Part shown: piece by piece, positions 1 to 5,530 of the stretch
Layout of the letters: each line of letters starts with the position of its first letter
Numbering within the stretch: the first letter of the stretch is position 1
Assembly (NCBI GenBank): GCA_030626085.1
Contig: DAOUPQ010000109.1
Location: forward strand, 1-6,393
Length of the DNA stretch: 6,393 nt
Direction: 5' to 3'
Source: Flavobacteriia bacterium
GTDB lineage: Bacteria > Bacteroidota > Bacteroidia > Flavobacteriales > Flavobacteriaceae
The notes under the pieces: generated by a model
Seen by the model: the letters and a program-made list of their open reading frames with translations, nothing else
Told to the model about the DNA's origin: nothing
Databases searched by the model: none
Translations under genes and position numbers: made by a program

Positions 1-42
1 AATAAAATCCCAACCACTTAATAATAAGTTAGTTGGGATTTT
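1..42. terminator. Hairpin terminator at the left edge
   Basis: An 11-bp perfect inverted repeat, AAAATCCCAAC at 4-14 and GTTGGGATTTT at 32-42, is extended inward by a 5-bp stem (ACTTA 16-20 with TAAGT 25-29) closing on the loop ATAA. Both arms end in A/T runs on their outer side, so it could stop transcription in either direction. It most likely ends a gene lying to the left of the window and would also shield the integrase from read-through. It may belong to the chromosomal flank rather than to the element. Confidence 0.75.
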
Positions 43-176
43 CCCCTCTTCTTTATAGTTGACCCACAAGGACACTGACCCTGAATATTTTATAATTTCA
101 ATAAATAAATATTTTCTTATAACATAAGGCTTTATGTAAATTTAAAGTAAGACAAATTAAAATAAATTAATAATTT

Positions 177-213
177 AGGATACAATTAAGGATACAATGT
201 TTACATTTGTATC
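177..213. repeat. GATACAA boxes (two direct, one inverted) before the integrase start
   Basis: AGGATACAAT occurs twice in direct orientation, at 177-186 and 189-198. The second copy also forms an inverted repeat with TTGTATC at 207-213: GATACAATGT, two bases, then ACATTTGTATC, pairing apart from one extra T. The last box ends three bases before the integrase ATG. This is seen directly. Its role is inference: an operator for integrase control, or binding sites for the integrase or excisionase. GATACAATT occurs once more inside the integrase gene at 1335-1343, probably by chance. Confidence 0.6.
202..209 (+). promoter_or_regulatory. Possible -7 promoter element of the integrase gene
   Basis: TACATTTG matches the Bacteroidota -7 consensus TAnnTTTG exactly. 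Transcription starting about 5-7 bases downstream would give a leaderless or nearly leaderless integrase mRNA, since the ATG is at 217. No good TTTG -33 element lies at the expected 17-23-base spacing (the nearest is TTTA at 174-177), which lowers confidence. The element sits inside the GATACAA inverted repeat, so a protein bound there would block it. Confidence 0.35.
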
Positions 214-216
214 ACT

Positions 217-1392
217 ATGGCATCTATAAGTTATCATATAAGAAGTAAAAGTAAAAATACATCTGTTTATTTGAGATTCAGAACAGAAACCCTGAGTGCA
301 ATATTAAGAACACCTTACAAGATCAATTCTAAGTACTGGAGTACTGCCAAACATAGATTGAAAACAACTTATAACACAGTTGAAAATGATAAACAAAATG
401 CACGCTTAAACAAACTTAAAAAGCATTTTATTAATAATTATAATAATGATGTTTCGAAAATTGAAATTGATTTAAATTGGGCAAAACTTCAATTGAGTAC
501 TTTTTTCAAAAAAAATAATGATGAGTATAAAATATACTTGAATGATTACTTTCAATATTACATTGATAAGGAAAAGCCAAATGATAAAAAGTTTTCAATC
601 ATAAAAAATTCATTAAAACCAAAAACTAAATTTTCTGAAATAAATAAGGAATGGATTGAAAGTTTTATCAATGATAAAATTGAAAAAGGATATTCAGAAA
701 ATTATGTAGGTAAACAAATACAATTGATAAGAAGGGTTTTAAAGCATGCTATTGAAGAAATTAACATTGATATACCTAATAAGGTGTTTACTCTTAAGAA
801 GCCCTCAAGAGATCCCTTAGAAGTATATTTGGATGAAAAGGAATTACAACTTCTATTTGATGAAGAATTTGATTCTGAACGTTTGAACAATGTTAAAAAA
901 CAATTTTTAATAGGATGCACCACCGGTTTGAGAATATCCGATTTAAAAAAGAAACACATTATTAAAGATGGTTTCATTGAGGTAAGAACTCAAAAGACAG
1001 GGCAACTCATTTCAATACCTATTGATCCAAGGGTAGAAAGTTTTTTTAATGATATCAGACCAATATCCGATTCTAAATTCAATCTATATATAAAAGAAAT
1101 ATTTGAGTTATTGAAATTCAATGAACTAAATGAAGGATATATTTTTGATGGTAACAAAACTAAAAAATACGGAATTTATCCAAAATACAAGCTTATTTCA
1201 AGTCACACAATGCGCAGAAGCTTCGCAAGTAATTTATACGGTAAAATTCCAACAGTTGTTATAATGGCAATTACAGGACATACCACCGAAAAAAGTTTCT
1301 TAACGTATATCAAAAAACCTCAAAAGGACCATGCGATACAATTGAAAAAATATTATGAGAAAAAAAATAAGCCTGTTAAACGTAATTTATAA
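217..1392 (+). CDS. Tyrosine recombinase / integrase
   Basis: This is a site-specific recombinase expected to insert and excise the element by a covalent 3'-phosphotyrosyl intermediate. It has 391 residues, a usual length for phage and ICE integrases. Residues 1-95 look like the Bacteroidota-type arm-binding domain (an IRSKSKN motif after the start, then a lysine-rich helix). Residues 105-185 form the SAM-like core-binding domain. The catalytic domain follows with all expected residues: Arg239 in TGLRISD, Lys260 in the beta-hairpin, His330 and Arg333 in SHTMRRS, His355 in TGHTT, and the nucleophile Tyr364. The ATG at 217 was chosen because MASISYHIRSKSKN is the normal beginning of this family and nothing in frame lies upstream. 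No clear Shine-Dalgarno is present, which is common in Bacteroidota. The gene lies at the left end of the cluster and is followed by a 288-base gap, so it is probably transcribed separately from the replication genes. Confidence 0.95.
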   Translation: MASISYHIRSKSKNTSVYLRFRTETLSAILRTPYKINSKYWSTAKHRLKTTYNTVENDKQNARLNKLKKHFINNYNNDVSKIEIDLNWAKLQLSTFFKKNNDEYKIYLNDYFQYYIDKEKPNDKKFSIIKNSLKPKTKFSEINKEWIESFINDKIEKGYSENYVGKQIQLIRRVLKHAIEEINIDIPNKVFTLKKPSRDPLEVYLDEKELQLLFDEEFDSERLNNVKKQFLIGCTTGLRISDLKKKHIIKDGFIEVRTQKTGQLISIPIDPRVESFFNDIRPISDSKFNLYIKEIFELLKFNELNEGYIFDGNKTKKYGIYPKYKLISSHTMRRSFASNLYGKIPTVVIMAITGHTTEKSFLTYIKKPQKDHAIQLKKYYEKKNKPVKRNL

Positions 1393-1595
1393 TGATTTTA
1401 AATAGTAACTCTATACATATAAATATCAACTCATTACACAGTGAATAAAAAATAAAACAGAATTATTAACCCATATTTTGAAAATATATGGAAAACAAAA
1501 AGGAAGCTTATGAATTATACTTAATGAGTATTAATTAATACAAATAAAAAATGGTGCTAAGCCAGTCACCCAAAATAAATGAAAGTATCAACACC

Positions 1596-1624
1596 AAAGT
1601 AAGAATTTTGAAAGCCCTTACTTT
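1596..1624. promoter_or_regulatory. Inverted repeat, possible operator
   Basis: AAAGTAAG (1596-1603) and CTTACTTT (1617-1624) are perfect 8-bp inverted repeats separated by 13 bases. No T-run follows the second arm, so it is a poor terminator. It overlaps the -33 element and spacer of the predicted promoter for the replication operon, which suits a repressor or activator binding site. The HTH protein encoded next, or the RHH protein further on, could bind it; this is inference. Confidence 0.4.
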
Positions 1625-1641
1625 ACAAAGATATAATTTTC
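1607..1641 (+). promoter_or_regulatory. Probable promoter of the excisionase-replication operon
   Basis: TTTG at 1607-1610 and TAATTTTC at 1634-1641 (seven of eight positions of TAnnTTTG) are separated by 23 bases, within the range described for Bacteroidota housekeeping promoters. Transcription would begin near 1648, about 30 bases before the ATG at 1681. The match is imperfect and the sequence very AT-rich, so chance is possible. Confidence 0.4.
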
Positions 1642-1680
1642 ATTTCATTTTAAAGGTAATAAATTTTAAAAGCAATTTTA

Positions 1681-1935
1681 ATGAAAAGATTATTTGAACT
1701 TACCGTTTCAGAATTTACAGAAATTCTAAAAGAAAACACCAGCCAACAATCAATTGTACAACCTGAAAAGAAATGGATCTCGAGAAAAGAAGCATGTGAA
1801 AAACTTAATATTTCATTTCCAACTCTTCACAAGTACATAAATGAGGGAATGTTAACCAAGCATAAAGTAGGTGCTAAAACCTTCCTTGCCTCATCTGATA
1901 TTGAAAACTTAATTTCTAATGGTAAAATTGGATAA
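1681..1935 (+). CDS. Small HTH_17 protein, excisionase/AlpA-like
   Basis: An 84-residue protein with a MerR-like winged helix-turn-helix of the HTH_17 (excisionase/AlpA) type at residues 32-75. The core reads WISRKEACEKLNIS, then FPTLHKYINEGML, a basic wing (TKHKVGAKTFL) and a final helix (SSDIENLI). Residues 1-28 form a charged leader helix typical of Bacteroidota versions. Such proteins bind DNA. They either bend att DNA to favour excision (Xis role) or activate integrase or replication genes (AlpA role in phage satellites). Only three bases separate it from the ATPase gene, so the two are surely co-transcribed. The sequence does not show which role applies. Confidence 0.85.
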   Translation: MKRLFELTVSEFTEILKENTSQQSIVQPEKKWISRKEACEKLNISFPTLHKYINEGMLTKHKVGAKTFLASSDIENLISNGKIG

Positions 1936-1938
1936 CCA

Positions 1939-3018
1939 ATGTTATCTGATAAAAAGGTGTTGAAAACTCAAGGAGTAAATGACACAACCATTGTTGAACT
2001 ATGCGTTCAAGATATAACCGCCGAAGTTCACAAGAAAATGAATCCGGTAAACAATGAAAATTTATTCATTGTAAAAACTGGTAACCAATGGATCGAGCAG
2101 GCAAAGAATAGACCGATACCTCAGATGCTGTTTAGTGAATTTTGGTTTGAAAGTGAACTTTGTATTCTATTTGCAGATACCAATTTAGGTAAATCAATTC
2201 TCGCAGTACAAATTGGAAACAGTATCAGTAAAGGAGAGAACATTTATGGTTTCAAATTTGAAGCTAAAAAACAACCTATTTTATATTTTGATTTTGAATT
2301 ATCTGATAAACAATTTGAAAATAGATATTCCTTAGATTTTTCAGAACATTATCATTTTGATAATAATTTTATGAGGGTTGAAATTAACCCAGATGTAGAA
2401 TTGCCAAAAGAACAATCTTTTGAAGATTTTTTAAATTTATCTTTGGAACAATCAATAATTGAAACTAAAAGTAAAATTTTAATAATTGATAATATCACTT
2501 ACCTAAAGAATGAAACAGAAAAGGCAAAAAATGCACTTCCATTAATGAAGCATTTGAAAACTTTGAAAAATAAATATGAACTTTCAATTTTAGTTTTAGC
2601 ACACACACCAAAAAGAGATCTATCAAAACCTATTTCAGTAAATGATTTAGCAGGCAGTAAAATGTTAAGCAATTTTTGTGATAGTATTTTTGCAATTGGT
2701 GAAAGCCAAAAGGATCCAACTTTGAGATATTTAAAACAAATAAAAACTCGCTTCACTGAAAAAATATTTCATGATGAAAATGTAATTTCTTGCCAAATAG
2801 GGAAACCTAAAAATTTCCTTCAATTTGACTTTATAGAATATGGATCAGAGAGGGAACATTTAAAAGAATTTACCAAAGAAGAAAGGGAAATAAGAATTGA
2901 GGAAGCTATTGAATTAAAAAAACAAGGATGCACTTTTGTTGAAATTGGCTTAAAATATGGGGTTTCAGAGGGCGCAGTACGTAAATGGGTAAAGAGTGCT
3001 AATGAAGAAACGTACTAA
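1939..3018 (+). CDS. RepA-like AAA_25 ATPase with C-terminal HTH (replication helicase)
   Basis: A 359-residue RecA-fold ATPase of the RepA/AAA_25 type, the hexameric replicative helicase family used by small plasmids and mobile islands. The P-loop is at 79-86 (ADTNLGKS), where Ala replaces the usual first Gly. Walker B is ILIID at 180-184, followed by an AHTPK motif (221-225) and a DLAGSKML segment (236-243), as expected for the family. A C-terminal segment (about 318-353) looks like a resolvase-style helix-turn-helix: an EEAIELKKQG helix, then YGVSEGAVRKWVKS. This could bind the origin. The first ATG was kept because it lies three bases after the preceding gene. The first 40 residues are weakly conserved-looking, and Met34 is an alternative start. 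Its last codons lie inside the GTAC repeat cluster, which puts a probable binding site beside the gene for its probable binder. Confidence 0.88.
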   Translation: MLSDKKVLKTQGVNDTTIVELCVQDITAEVHKKMNPVNNENLFIVKTGNQWIEQAKNRPIPQMLFSEFWFESELCILFADTNLGKSILAVQIGNSISKGENIYGFKFEAKKQPILYFDFELSDKQFENRYSLDFSEHYHFDNNFMRVEINPDVELPKEQSFEDFLNLSLEQSIIETKSKILIIDNITYLKNETEKAKNALPLMKHLKTLKNKYELSILVLAHTPKRDLSKPISVNDLAGSKMLSNFCDSIFAIGESQKDPTLRYLKQIKTRFTEKIFHDENVISCQIGKPKNFLQFDFIEYGSEREHLKEFTKEEREIRIEEAIELKKQGCTFVEIGLKYGVSEGAVRKWVKSANEETY

Positions 3019-3061
3019 GCGTACTTCCGTACAGTGTACGTATGGTACGTTTGGTACGCTT
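3011..3061. repeat. GTAC repeat cluster, candidate replication origin (iterons)
   Basis: Six GTAC cores begin at 3012, 3021, 3029, 3036, 3045 and 3054, spaced 9, 8, 7, 9 and 9 bases apart. The first three read CGTAC and the last three GTACG, so the array is two converging half-arrays around a perfect 13-bp palindrome (CGTACA-G-TGTACG, 3028-3040). The outer copies form AAGCGTAC (3017-3024) and GTACGCTT (3054-3061), also perfectly inverted. The array is far more GC-rich than its surroundings and covers the end of the ATPase gene and the gap before the primase gene. Lying between a helicase and a primase gene, it suits an iteron-type origin or an operator bound by the ATPase C-terminal HTH. The function is inference. 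Confidence 0.6.
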
Positions 3062-3078
3062 TTGAAAAATACGAAAGC

Positions 3079-4125
3079 ATGAAAAAATATAAATATTCTT
3101 TAGAAACTGGTAGCAAAAAATATTTTTGTCCTGCATGTAATAAAAAAACATTTGTTAGATACATTGATAATGAAACTGGAAATTATTTACATGAAAGTTT
3201 TGGCAGATGCGATCATGAGGTACATTGTAAGTATCACAGAAAACCCGAAACAGAATTTATTGAAAATTATAATTATACACCACCACCAATACCACAAAGT
3301 TTTCATAATTACAATTTAGTTTCAAAAAGCAATTCGCATTTCAAAGAAAATAATTTTGTGCAATATCTATACAACATCTTCTCAAATGAAAAAGTAAAAA
3401 ATGTTATTGACAAATACAAAATAGGAACTTCAAAGCATTGGACTGGATCAACTATATTTTGGCAAATAGATAATCAAAATAATGTGCATCATGGAAAAGT
3501 AATGTTATACAATATAAATGATGGTAAGCGTGCTAAAAATAATGAAGGGAAAGGATATATCTCAAGTGTTAGAAGTGTGCTTAAATTGAATGATTTTAAC
3601 CTAAAACAATGTTTGTTTGGTTTGCATCTTGTAAATAATGAAACTAAATATATTGCAGTTGTAGAAAGTGAAAAAACAGCAATTGTAATGAGTATTATAA
3701 TGCCTGAATATATTTGGTTATCGACTGGATCTTTAACTGGTTTTAAGTATGAGAACTTACAACCTATTAGAAAATATAATATAGTTGCTTTTCCTGATAA
3801 GGACTGTTTTAATACATGGCAAACCAAGGCTAATGAATTAAAAAAATATGGTTTCAAAATTAATGTTAGTGACGTATTAGAAAATAGTAACCTTCCAAAA
3901 GGTAGTGATATTGCAGATATTGTATTGCAACCGGTTAAAAAGATTAAAATTCCTAAAAATATTTATTATGATTCTTCCTTTACCAGTTATGATTATGAAA
4001 TATGCAAAAAATTAATATTAGATAGAAAAACAGAAGAGCCAAAAGATTGTTTTGATTTGAATGGAACACCCATTACTCAAAGCCAGTCAGATGCTCTAAT
4101 AAAATTAATGATGCTGCAACTTTAA
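3079..4125 (+). CDS. Zinc-ribbon / DUF6371 / Toprim primase-like protein
   Basis: A 348-residue protein resembling Bacteroidota mobile-element primases, expected to make primers for replication with the ATPase encoded before it. A zinc ribbon occupies residues 17-53 (CPAC at 17-20, then Cys44 and Cys50 with nearby histidines). A DUF6371-like middle (about 95-165) includes IDKYKIG and HHGKVMLYN. The Toprim-like domain covers about 190-285, with catalytic Glu196 (VVESEKTA), the DxD pair Asp240/Asp242 (AFPDKD) and a downstream acidic motif (GSDIADIV). The ATG at 3079 was preferred. The frame stays open upstream to a GTG at 3034, but the extra residues are just translated GTAC repeat (MYVWYVWYAF), while MKKYKYSLETGSKKYFCPAC is the family-like beginning. 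Whether it primes by itself is not shown. Confidence 0.85.
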   Translation: MKKYKYSLETGSKKYFCPACNKKTFVRYIDNETGNYLHESFGRCDHEVHCKYHRKPETEFIENYNYTPPPIPQSFHNYNLVSKSNSHFKENNFVQYLYNIFSNEKVKNVIDKYKIGTSKHWTGSTIFWQIDNQNNVHHGKVMLYNINDGKRAKNNEGKGYISSVRSVLKLNDFNLKQCLFGLHLVNNETKYIAVVESEKTAIVMSIIMPEYIWLSTGSLTGFKYENLQPIRKYNIVAFPDKDCFNTWQTKANELKKYGFKINVSDVLENSNLPKGSDIADIVLQPVKKIKIPKNIYYDSSFTSYDYEICKKLILDRKTEEPKDCFDLNGTPITQSQSDALIKLMMLQL

Positions 4126-4191
4126 CAGTTTCATCTAACAACACATCTTTTTTAATAATAGATACTAATAAAGGTACAAACAAAAAGTATG

Positions 4192-4212
4192 CTTTATAGT
4201 TATAGTATAAAG
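4192..4212. promoter_or_regulatory. Palindrome before the RHH gene, candidate autoregulatory operator
   Basis: CTTTATA (4192-4198) and TATAAAG (4206-4212) are perfect inverted repeats around a 7-base spacer. The same stretch contains TATAGT twice in tandem (4195-4206). It ends seven bases before the RHH gene ATG. RHH proteins usually bind such short repeats in front of their own gene, so autorepression is a reasonable inference. The sequence is AT-rich, which weakens the case. No clear TAnnTTTG promoter was seen in the 94-base gap 4126-4219. Confidence 0.4.
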
Positions 4213-4219
4213 AATAAGT

Positions 4220-4354
4220 ATGAAAACACAAAAAATTATATTCAAGGTAGAACCGAAAGACAAAGCAGATTTAAAGAAGCAAGCATCTAAACTTGGCGTG
4301 AGTATGAGTAAATTAATTAGATCCAAATTACTAACCAATTTTATGAATTACTAA
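4220..4354 (+). CDS. Small ribbon-helix-helix DNA-binding protein
   Basis: A 44-residue product with the Arc/CopG/MetJ pattern. A beta strand (QKIIFKVEP, residues 4-12) is followed by helix 1 (KADLKKQASKLG, 15-26) and, after VSMS, helix 2 (KLIRSKLLTNF, 31-41). The phase of hydrophobic residues and the G-x-S-x-S turn between the helices are what this fold requires, and 44 residues is enough for a dimeric RHH regulator. It starts after a 94-base gap containing a palindrome, so it may repress its own operon. RHH proteins also act as MobC-like relaxosome accessories, but no relaxase gene is present here, so a transcriptional regulator is preferred. Its stop codon shares one base with the next start (TAATG). 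Confidence 0.75.
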   Translation: MKTQKIIFKVEPKDKADLKKQASKLGVSMSKLIRSKLLTNFMNY

Positions 4355-4470
4355 TGAAAAAAAAGAAGATATCTAAAAAAGAAATAAACGCAAACCTAAA
4401 ATTATTAAGTGATGTTAATGATGCTGTAAAGAATTTGCAAATGAAATACAAACCAACATTAAAATTATAA
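4354..4470 (+). CDS. 38-residue lysine-rich peptide, unknown
   Basis: This gene opens with an ATG overlapping the stop of the RHH gene by one base, the usual arrangement for translational coupling. The product begins MKKKKISKKE, continues as a probable amphipathic helix (about residues 9-30, ANLKLLSDVNDAVKNLQ), and ends with a short basic tail. No family is recognised. The size and coupling to an RHH protein could suggest a partner peptide, for instance one that modulates the regulator, or a toxin-antitoxin-like pair, but no toxin motif is visible. The main support for its being real is the tight overlap and the uninterrupted frame. Confidence 0.5.
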   Translation: MKKKKISKKEINANLKLLSDVNDAVKNLQMKYKPTLKL

Positions 4471-4522
4471 GACAATGGGAAAAACTACATTTTTAGTTTG
4501 ATTAAACAAATATTATATCAAG

Positions 4523-4840
4523 ATGAACGATAACAATCACGGTGGTAAAAGAGCAGGTTCAGGGCGTAAAACTCGTACAAATGAGCAAATATCAATTAAG
4601 TTAGGTATTGAAGCAATAGAGCAAGTTTATGGATCAGAGAAAGCCTATTGGATATACTTTGCCAAACTATCTAAAGAATCATTTAACCATTTCAAATTAT
4701 TACATGAAAATGTATATGGTAAGGTAAAGGAAACAGCTGATGTTACAATCAATAGTGAGAATGATAATTTTGTTAGTAGGCTTTTAGATATTCCAGAAGA
4801 TAATTATAATAAACTATTCAATGAAGAGACTAATGGATAA
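4523..4840 (+). CDS. Phage terminase small subunit-like protein
   Basis: A 105-residue protein. It opens with a glycine/basic motif GGKRAGSGRK (residues 7-16), common at the start of TerS-like and DUF5681-type packaging proteins. Helices follow (23-36 and 38-62), ending in a HENVYGKVKETADV segment (61-74) that resembles the YGKPKE..DV motif found near the end of these proteins. The tail (80-105) is acidic. Small terminase subunits recognise the packaging site (pac/cos) and hand DNA to the large subunit. No large terminase, portal or head gene follows, which is unusual for a phage but normal for a phage satellite that redirects a helper's packaging. Another DNA-binding protein sharing the GGKRAGSGRK leader is possible. 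It starts 52 bases after the small peptide gene. Confidence 0.6.
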   Translation: MNDNNHGGKRAGSGRKTRTNEQISIKLGIEAIEQVYGSEKAYWIYFAKLSKESFNHFKLLHENVYGKVKETADVTINSENDNFVSRLLDIPEDNYNKLFNEETNG

Positions 4841-5066
4841 AGAAACTTATTTAAAAGAAAACTTTGTTAAAGACTGGGGTTTCTGCAAGCAGTATAAAAC
4901 TGTTAAGAGTTGTCTAATAGCTTCTCTCGGAAAGCAATTAATCTATTTTGAGAAGGATCTATATTTCTATGACGGTTTACCAGAAAATATTGGATATAAG
5001 CAAACGACTAAAGATAGAGAATTACCATTGTTTGCACCAAATCAATTAAAAGAATTAATCACATAA
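4833..5066 (+). CDS. Unknown 77-residue protein
   Basis: No family is recognised. The product is soluble-looking, with no membrane segment or signal peptide. It contains a probable helix (DKETYLKENFVKDWGFCKQY), a hydrophobic strand-like core (SCLIASLGKQLIYFEKDLYFYDG, split around Gly), and a C-terminal proline/leucine segment (ELPLFAPNQLKELI). Two starts are possible. ATG 4833 overlaps the preceding gene by eight bases and was preferred as the tighter coupling. ATG 4821 would add four residues (MKRL) with a 20-base overlap. The overlap with the TerS-like gene implies co-translation. A 20-base gap separates it from the next gene. Confidence 0.6.
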   Translation: MDKETYLKENFVKDWGFCKQYKTVKSCLIASLGKQLIYFEKDLYFYDGLPENIGYKQTTKDRELPLFAPNQLKELIT

Positions 5067-5086
5067 ATTTTAAAAAACAATAAATT

Positions 5087-5530
5087 ATGGAACACAACAA
5101 CAAACGATCAAACATTGCAAGAGGGGTTTATACCTTAAAAGCAAAAGAGCTCAGGAGAGAAGCAAAACTAAAAAAACAGAATGCTCGAGTAAAAAAAGCT
5201 ATTCAGCTTCATATAAATGAAAAAAAGATAGCAGATATATTTGTAAAATATCATATCAATACAAGACTTGATTTAAAAAATAAGGTTAAAACGATCACTT
5301 TTGATAGTGGTGTTAAGGCTCGAATAGATGCAAATGATAAAAGTATTTGGATTATATCCGAAACGGGAAATATACCAATGCCCGTTGGAAAAATGGAGTA
5401 TAAGGAATTTATTGTGTGGGTTGAGCCGGAAGGTATTATTAAAGACGTTTTACCACGGCCGGAAGATACTCTTTCGCCAAAGATTGAAGCCTTGAAAAAA
5501 AAGATATCTAACCTTTATAACCTACTATAA
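5087..5530 (+). CDS. Unknown basic 147-residue protein
   Basis: No family is recognised. Residues 1-55 are strongly basic and probably helical (KAKELRREAKLKKQNARVKKA), suitable for nucleic-acid binding or a short coiled coil. Residues 62-115 look beta-rich (VKTITFDSGVKARIDA, SIWIISETG, EFIVWVEPEG), which suggests a small globular domain. Residues 128-147 form a second short helix (PKIEALKKKISNLYNLL). There is no signal peptide or membrane segment. The ATG at 5087 follows a 20-base AT-rich gap and is the first start in the frame. Its stop shares one base with the next gene's ATG. Such a layout would fit a phage or satellite accessory DNA-binding or head-associated protein, but no function can be assigned. 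Confidence 0.75.
   Translation: MEHNNKRSNIARGVYTLKAKELRREAKLKKQNARVKKAIQLHINEKKIADIFVKYHINTRLDLKNKVKTITFDSGVKARIDANDKSIWIISETGNIPMPVGKMEYKEFIVWVEPEGIIKDVLPRPEDTLSPKIEALKKKISNLYNLL

Larger units (their letters stand above)
1393..1680. other. Non-coding gap between integrase and excisionase
   Basis: No convincing gene was found here on either strand. It contains an AT-rich inverted repeat (CCATATTTT 1471-1479 and AAAATATATGG 1481-1491, pairing with a two-base bulge), a short GGTG/CACC stem (1553-1556 with 1567-1570), an 8-bp inverted repeat (1596-1624) and a probable promoter leading into the gene at 1681. It is likely the control region separating integrase expression from the replication module. 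In related mobile elements such gaps can also hold recombinase or excisionase binding sites, but nothing here proves that. Confidence 0.5.

Noticed and set aside
43..100. tRNA or tmRNA 3' end as integration site
   Set aside because: No T-loop-like GTTCRA motif or acceptor pairing was seen; the only structured element near the left edge is the terminator hairpin.
1392..1448. 18-codon frame overlapping the integrase stop (TAATG)
   Set aside because: Very short, low-complexity composition (N, I, S, H) and isolated from any operon; the overlap alone is not enough.
1488..1538. 16-codon frame starting MENKKEAYEL
   Set aside because: It has protein-like composition but is only 16 residues, follows a hairpin, and is separated from neighbouring genes by over 100 bases.
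3011..3061. GTAC cluster as a CRISPR array
   Set aside because: Repeat cores are 4-6 bases with 7-9-base period and inverted orientation; there are no repeat/spacer units and no cas genes.
3034..3078. In-frame GTG extension of the primase-like gene
   Set aside because: The extra 15 residues are translated GTAC repeat and do not look like protein sequence; the ATG at 3079 starts a family-like N-terminus.
3489..3857. Reverse-strand open frame of 122 codons inside the primase-like gene, and similar minus-strand frames at 702-977, 2499-2756 and 5664-5930
   Set aside because: All lie wholly within well-supported + strand genes and have no domain-like composition; they are shadow frames.
4220..4354. 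MobC-like relaxosome protein, making this a mobilisable element
   Set aside because: RHH proteins can be MobC-like, but no relaxase (HUH motif) gene is present, so a transcriptional regulator is more economical.
4475..4501. Eight-codon frame MGKTTFLV resembling a P-loop fragment
   Set aside because: Too short to be a domain; it could be a remnant or leader peptide, but chance is the simpler explanation.
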